Part shown: positions 62,342 through 64,000 of the stretch, one piece after another
Numbering within the stretch: the stretch's first letter is position 1
How the letters are laid out: the number at the start of each line of letters is the position of its first letter
Assembly: GCF_003576645.1 (NCBI RefSeq)
Contig: NC_044924.1
Span: 18,439,254 to 18,503,253, forward strand
Source of the DNA: Ipomoea triloba
Lineage: Eukaryota > Streptophyta > Magnoliopsida > Solanales > Convolvulaceae
Direction: 5' to 3'
Length of the DNA: 64,000 nt
Program-made: the position numbers and the translations under genes
Notes under the pieces: generated by a model
What the model was told of the DNA's origin: nothing
Seen by the model: only the letters and a program-made list of their open reading frames with translations
Databases searched by the model: none

Positions 62342-64000
62342 CCAAAACGTCAAAACTACAACATCACTAATATACATAATTCTCAAGGAGATCAAAAGAC
62401 TCCCACGACAAGGCAATGATTGGCAAATCTTCTCCGTTCATATCTCTTGTGTGGTTGATGTTTATCTTGATTTGCTTCTATTTACGACAAGGCTAGGTAG
62501 TAAAGTTATGTTGCGAGATATCGGGCGTATAATAGTCCTAATCGGCCACCTCCCCTCGCTTTGTCCAGGATGACGAGGCCGGGAGAAGTGGTAGATCAAG
62601 TGTTTGTTAAAATGCCCCATCCGACTGAGGAGCCGGGAGTCCGAAGTGGGACGCCAATCGGTGATGGGGCCGAGGGCTCCCTTGATAGAAACCTAGTTAC
62701 ATTGCCTAGAACACCCTATTGTAGTATCAAACATGACACCTAGAGAGGACGTCCGTCTCCTTTCTTTCTTTAATTGATTACTTTTGTTTTACTTTTGTCA
62801 AACCTCTTCATCCTGATTCCTTTTGCTTTGAGTGAATCTTGAAACTCTTGTCTCTTAACATCATAAGACTCACACGCTTGAATCGGTTCTAATTTGCTAT
62901 CCTTGAGAACACGACACTCGGCGAACTCCTTCTCCGTTTTATTAAAACCAAAACGTCAAAACTACAACATCACTAATATACATAATTCTCAAGGAGATCA
63001 AAAGACTCCCACGACAAGGCAATGATTGGCAAATCTTCTCCGTTCATATCTCTTGTGTGGTTGATGTTTATCTTGATTTGCTTCTATTTACGACAAGGCT
63101 AGGTAGTAAAGTTATGTTGCGAGATATCGGGCGTATAATAGTCCTAATCGGCCACCTCCCCTCGCTTTGTCCAGGATGACGAGGCCGGGAGAAGTGGTAG
63201 ATCAAGTGTTTGTTAAAATGCCCCATCCGACTGAGGAGCCGGGAGTCCGAAGTGGGACGCCAATCGGTGATGGGGCCGAGGGCTCCCTTGATAGAAACCT
63301 AGTTACATTGCCTAGAACACCCTATTGTAGTATCAAACATGACACCTAGAGAGGACGTCCGTCTCCTTTCTTTCTTTAATTGATTACTTTTGTTTTACTT
63401 TTGTCAAACCTCTTCATCCTGATTCCTTTTGCTTTGAGTGAATCTTGAAACTCTTGTCTCTTAACATCATAAGACTCACACGCTTGAATCGGTTCTAATT
63501 TGCTATCCTTGAGAACACGACACTCGGCGAACTCCTTCTCCGTTTTATTAAAACCAAAACGTCAAAACTACAACATCACTAATATACATAATTCTCAAGG
63601 AGATCAAAAGACTCCCACGACAAGGCAATGATTGGCAAATCTTCTCCGTTCATATCTCTTGTGTGGTTGATGTTTATCTTGATTTGCTTCTATTTACGAC
63701 AAGGCTAGGTAGTAAAGTTATGTTGCGAGATATCGGGCGTATAATAGTCCTAATCGGCCACCTCCCCTCGCTTTGTCCAGGATGACGAGGCCGGGAGAAG
63801 TGGTAGATCAAGTGTTTGTTAAAATGCCCCATCCGACTGAGGAGCCGGGAGTCCGAAGTGGGACGCCAATCGGTGATGGGGCCGAGGGCTCCCTTGATAG
63901 AAACCTAGTTACATTGCCTAGAACACCCTATTGTAGTATCAAACATGACACCTAGAGAGGACGTCCGTCTCCTTTCTTTCTTTAATTGATTACTTTTGTT
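62342..64000 (+). repeat. Near-identical run of 606-bp monomers
   Basis: From about 62342 the sequence repeats with a period of 606 (62342, 62948, 63554) with no difference that I can find up to the window end. Shared private variants include cataattctcaagg, gactcccacgaca, gggcgtataatagtcc, gaagtgggacgcc and gagaggacgtccgtctcc. Other neighbouring monomers always differ at several sites. Confidence 0.9.

Larger units (their letters stand above)
45763..64000 (+). repeat. Satellite array, right block 2 (plus orientation, homogeneous)
   Basis: Continues in phase from 43285 after the solo LTR. Anchors gatgacgagg lie near 46296, 47189, 47797, 48494, 49103, 49705, 50306, 50916, 51952, 52556, 53140, 53725, 54315, 54916, 56136, 56719, 57427, 58034, 58640, 59250, 59833, 60444, 61362, 61966, 62567, 63174 and 63780. 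Most neighbours differ by only a few bases per 100. The 606-bp and 584-bp classes are mixed without a strict higher-order period that I can see. Gaps lie at 46595-46735 and 60592-60930, single Ns at 51465 and 57086. The array runs off the window end. Confidence 0.95.

Noticed and set aside
28696..64000. Recurring 60-codon open frames in the right array (for example 35392-35574 and 36778-36960).
   Set aside because: They overlap in different frames of the same non-coding monomer, change with single indels between units, and have no recognisable domain. They recur only because the DNA repeats.

Overview
The window is nuclear repeat DNA from a flowering plant. It is AT-rich and holds a long tandem satellite of about 0.6 kb monomers, solo LTRs of Ty3-type retrotransposons, a Stowaway-like element and an endogenous caulimovirid (pararetrovirus). 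I see no intact host gene, no RNA gene and no bacterial feature. The species cannot be named from the sequence alone. Five N-runs and nine isolated N characters show a draft assembly that struggled with repeats.

Layout: 1-651 is the 3' end of an LTR. 652-12438 is an older, uneven satellite array read on the minus strand, interrupted by a solo LTR (6215-9489, 5-bp target duplication GTTAT) and carrying two antisense pieces of the pararetrovirus leader (2154-2446, 10849-11142). 12439-17288 is a non-satellite block: a GGT-rich and AT-rich stretch, a Stowaway-like element with a solo LTR nested inside it (12900-14862, duplication ATATT), and a 1.49-kb duplication joined through a single N at 15608. 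17289-17535 is a last piece of minus-oriented satellite. 17536-28695 is one minus-strand LTR with its iMet primer-binding site, split twice by pararetrovirus DNA (about 18014-23150 and 24761-27780). 28696-64000 is a much more uniform satellite array in the opposite orientation (monomers about 606 or 584 bp), holding one more solo LTR (43286-45762, duplication CGACT).

The pararetrovirus appears as three pieces. Copy A (+, 18015-20903) holds the movement-protein region, a broken C-terminal region, the intergenic promoter, the primer-binding site and the start of the next reading frame. An inverted piece (-, 20904-23150) holds coat-protein-like, protease, reverse transcriptase and RNase H regions. 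Copy B (+, 24762-27780) holds movement protein, a coiled coil, the region downstream of RNase H and the promoter. The ends overlap in a way that suggests one polyprotein: movement protein, coat, protease, RT, RNase H, then an unrecognised C-terminal region of about 300 residues. Every piece is truncated, and several carry stops or frameshifts, so nothing here looks functional as a virus.

The most striking signal is a fixed quantum. At least 18 local head-to-tail duplications, scattered over different phases of the satellite, are each exactly 42 bp long, and a 42-bp segment is also copied inside the LTR at 44703-44744. Slippage would not be expected to hold one length over unrelated sequences, so this is either an assembler overlap signature or an unknown constant-length duplication process. 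The second notable signal is that three pararetrovirus junctions stop at the primer-binding site, the minus-strand DNA start.
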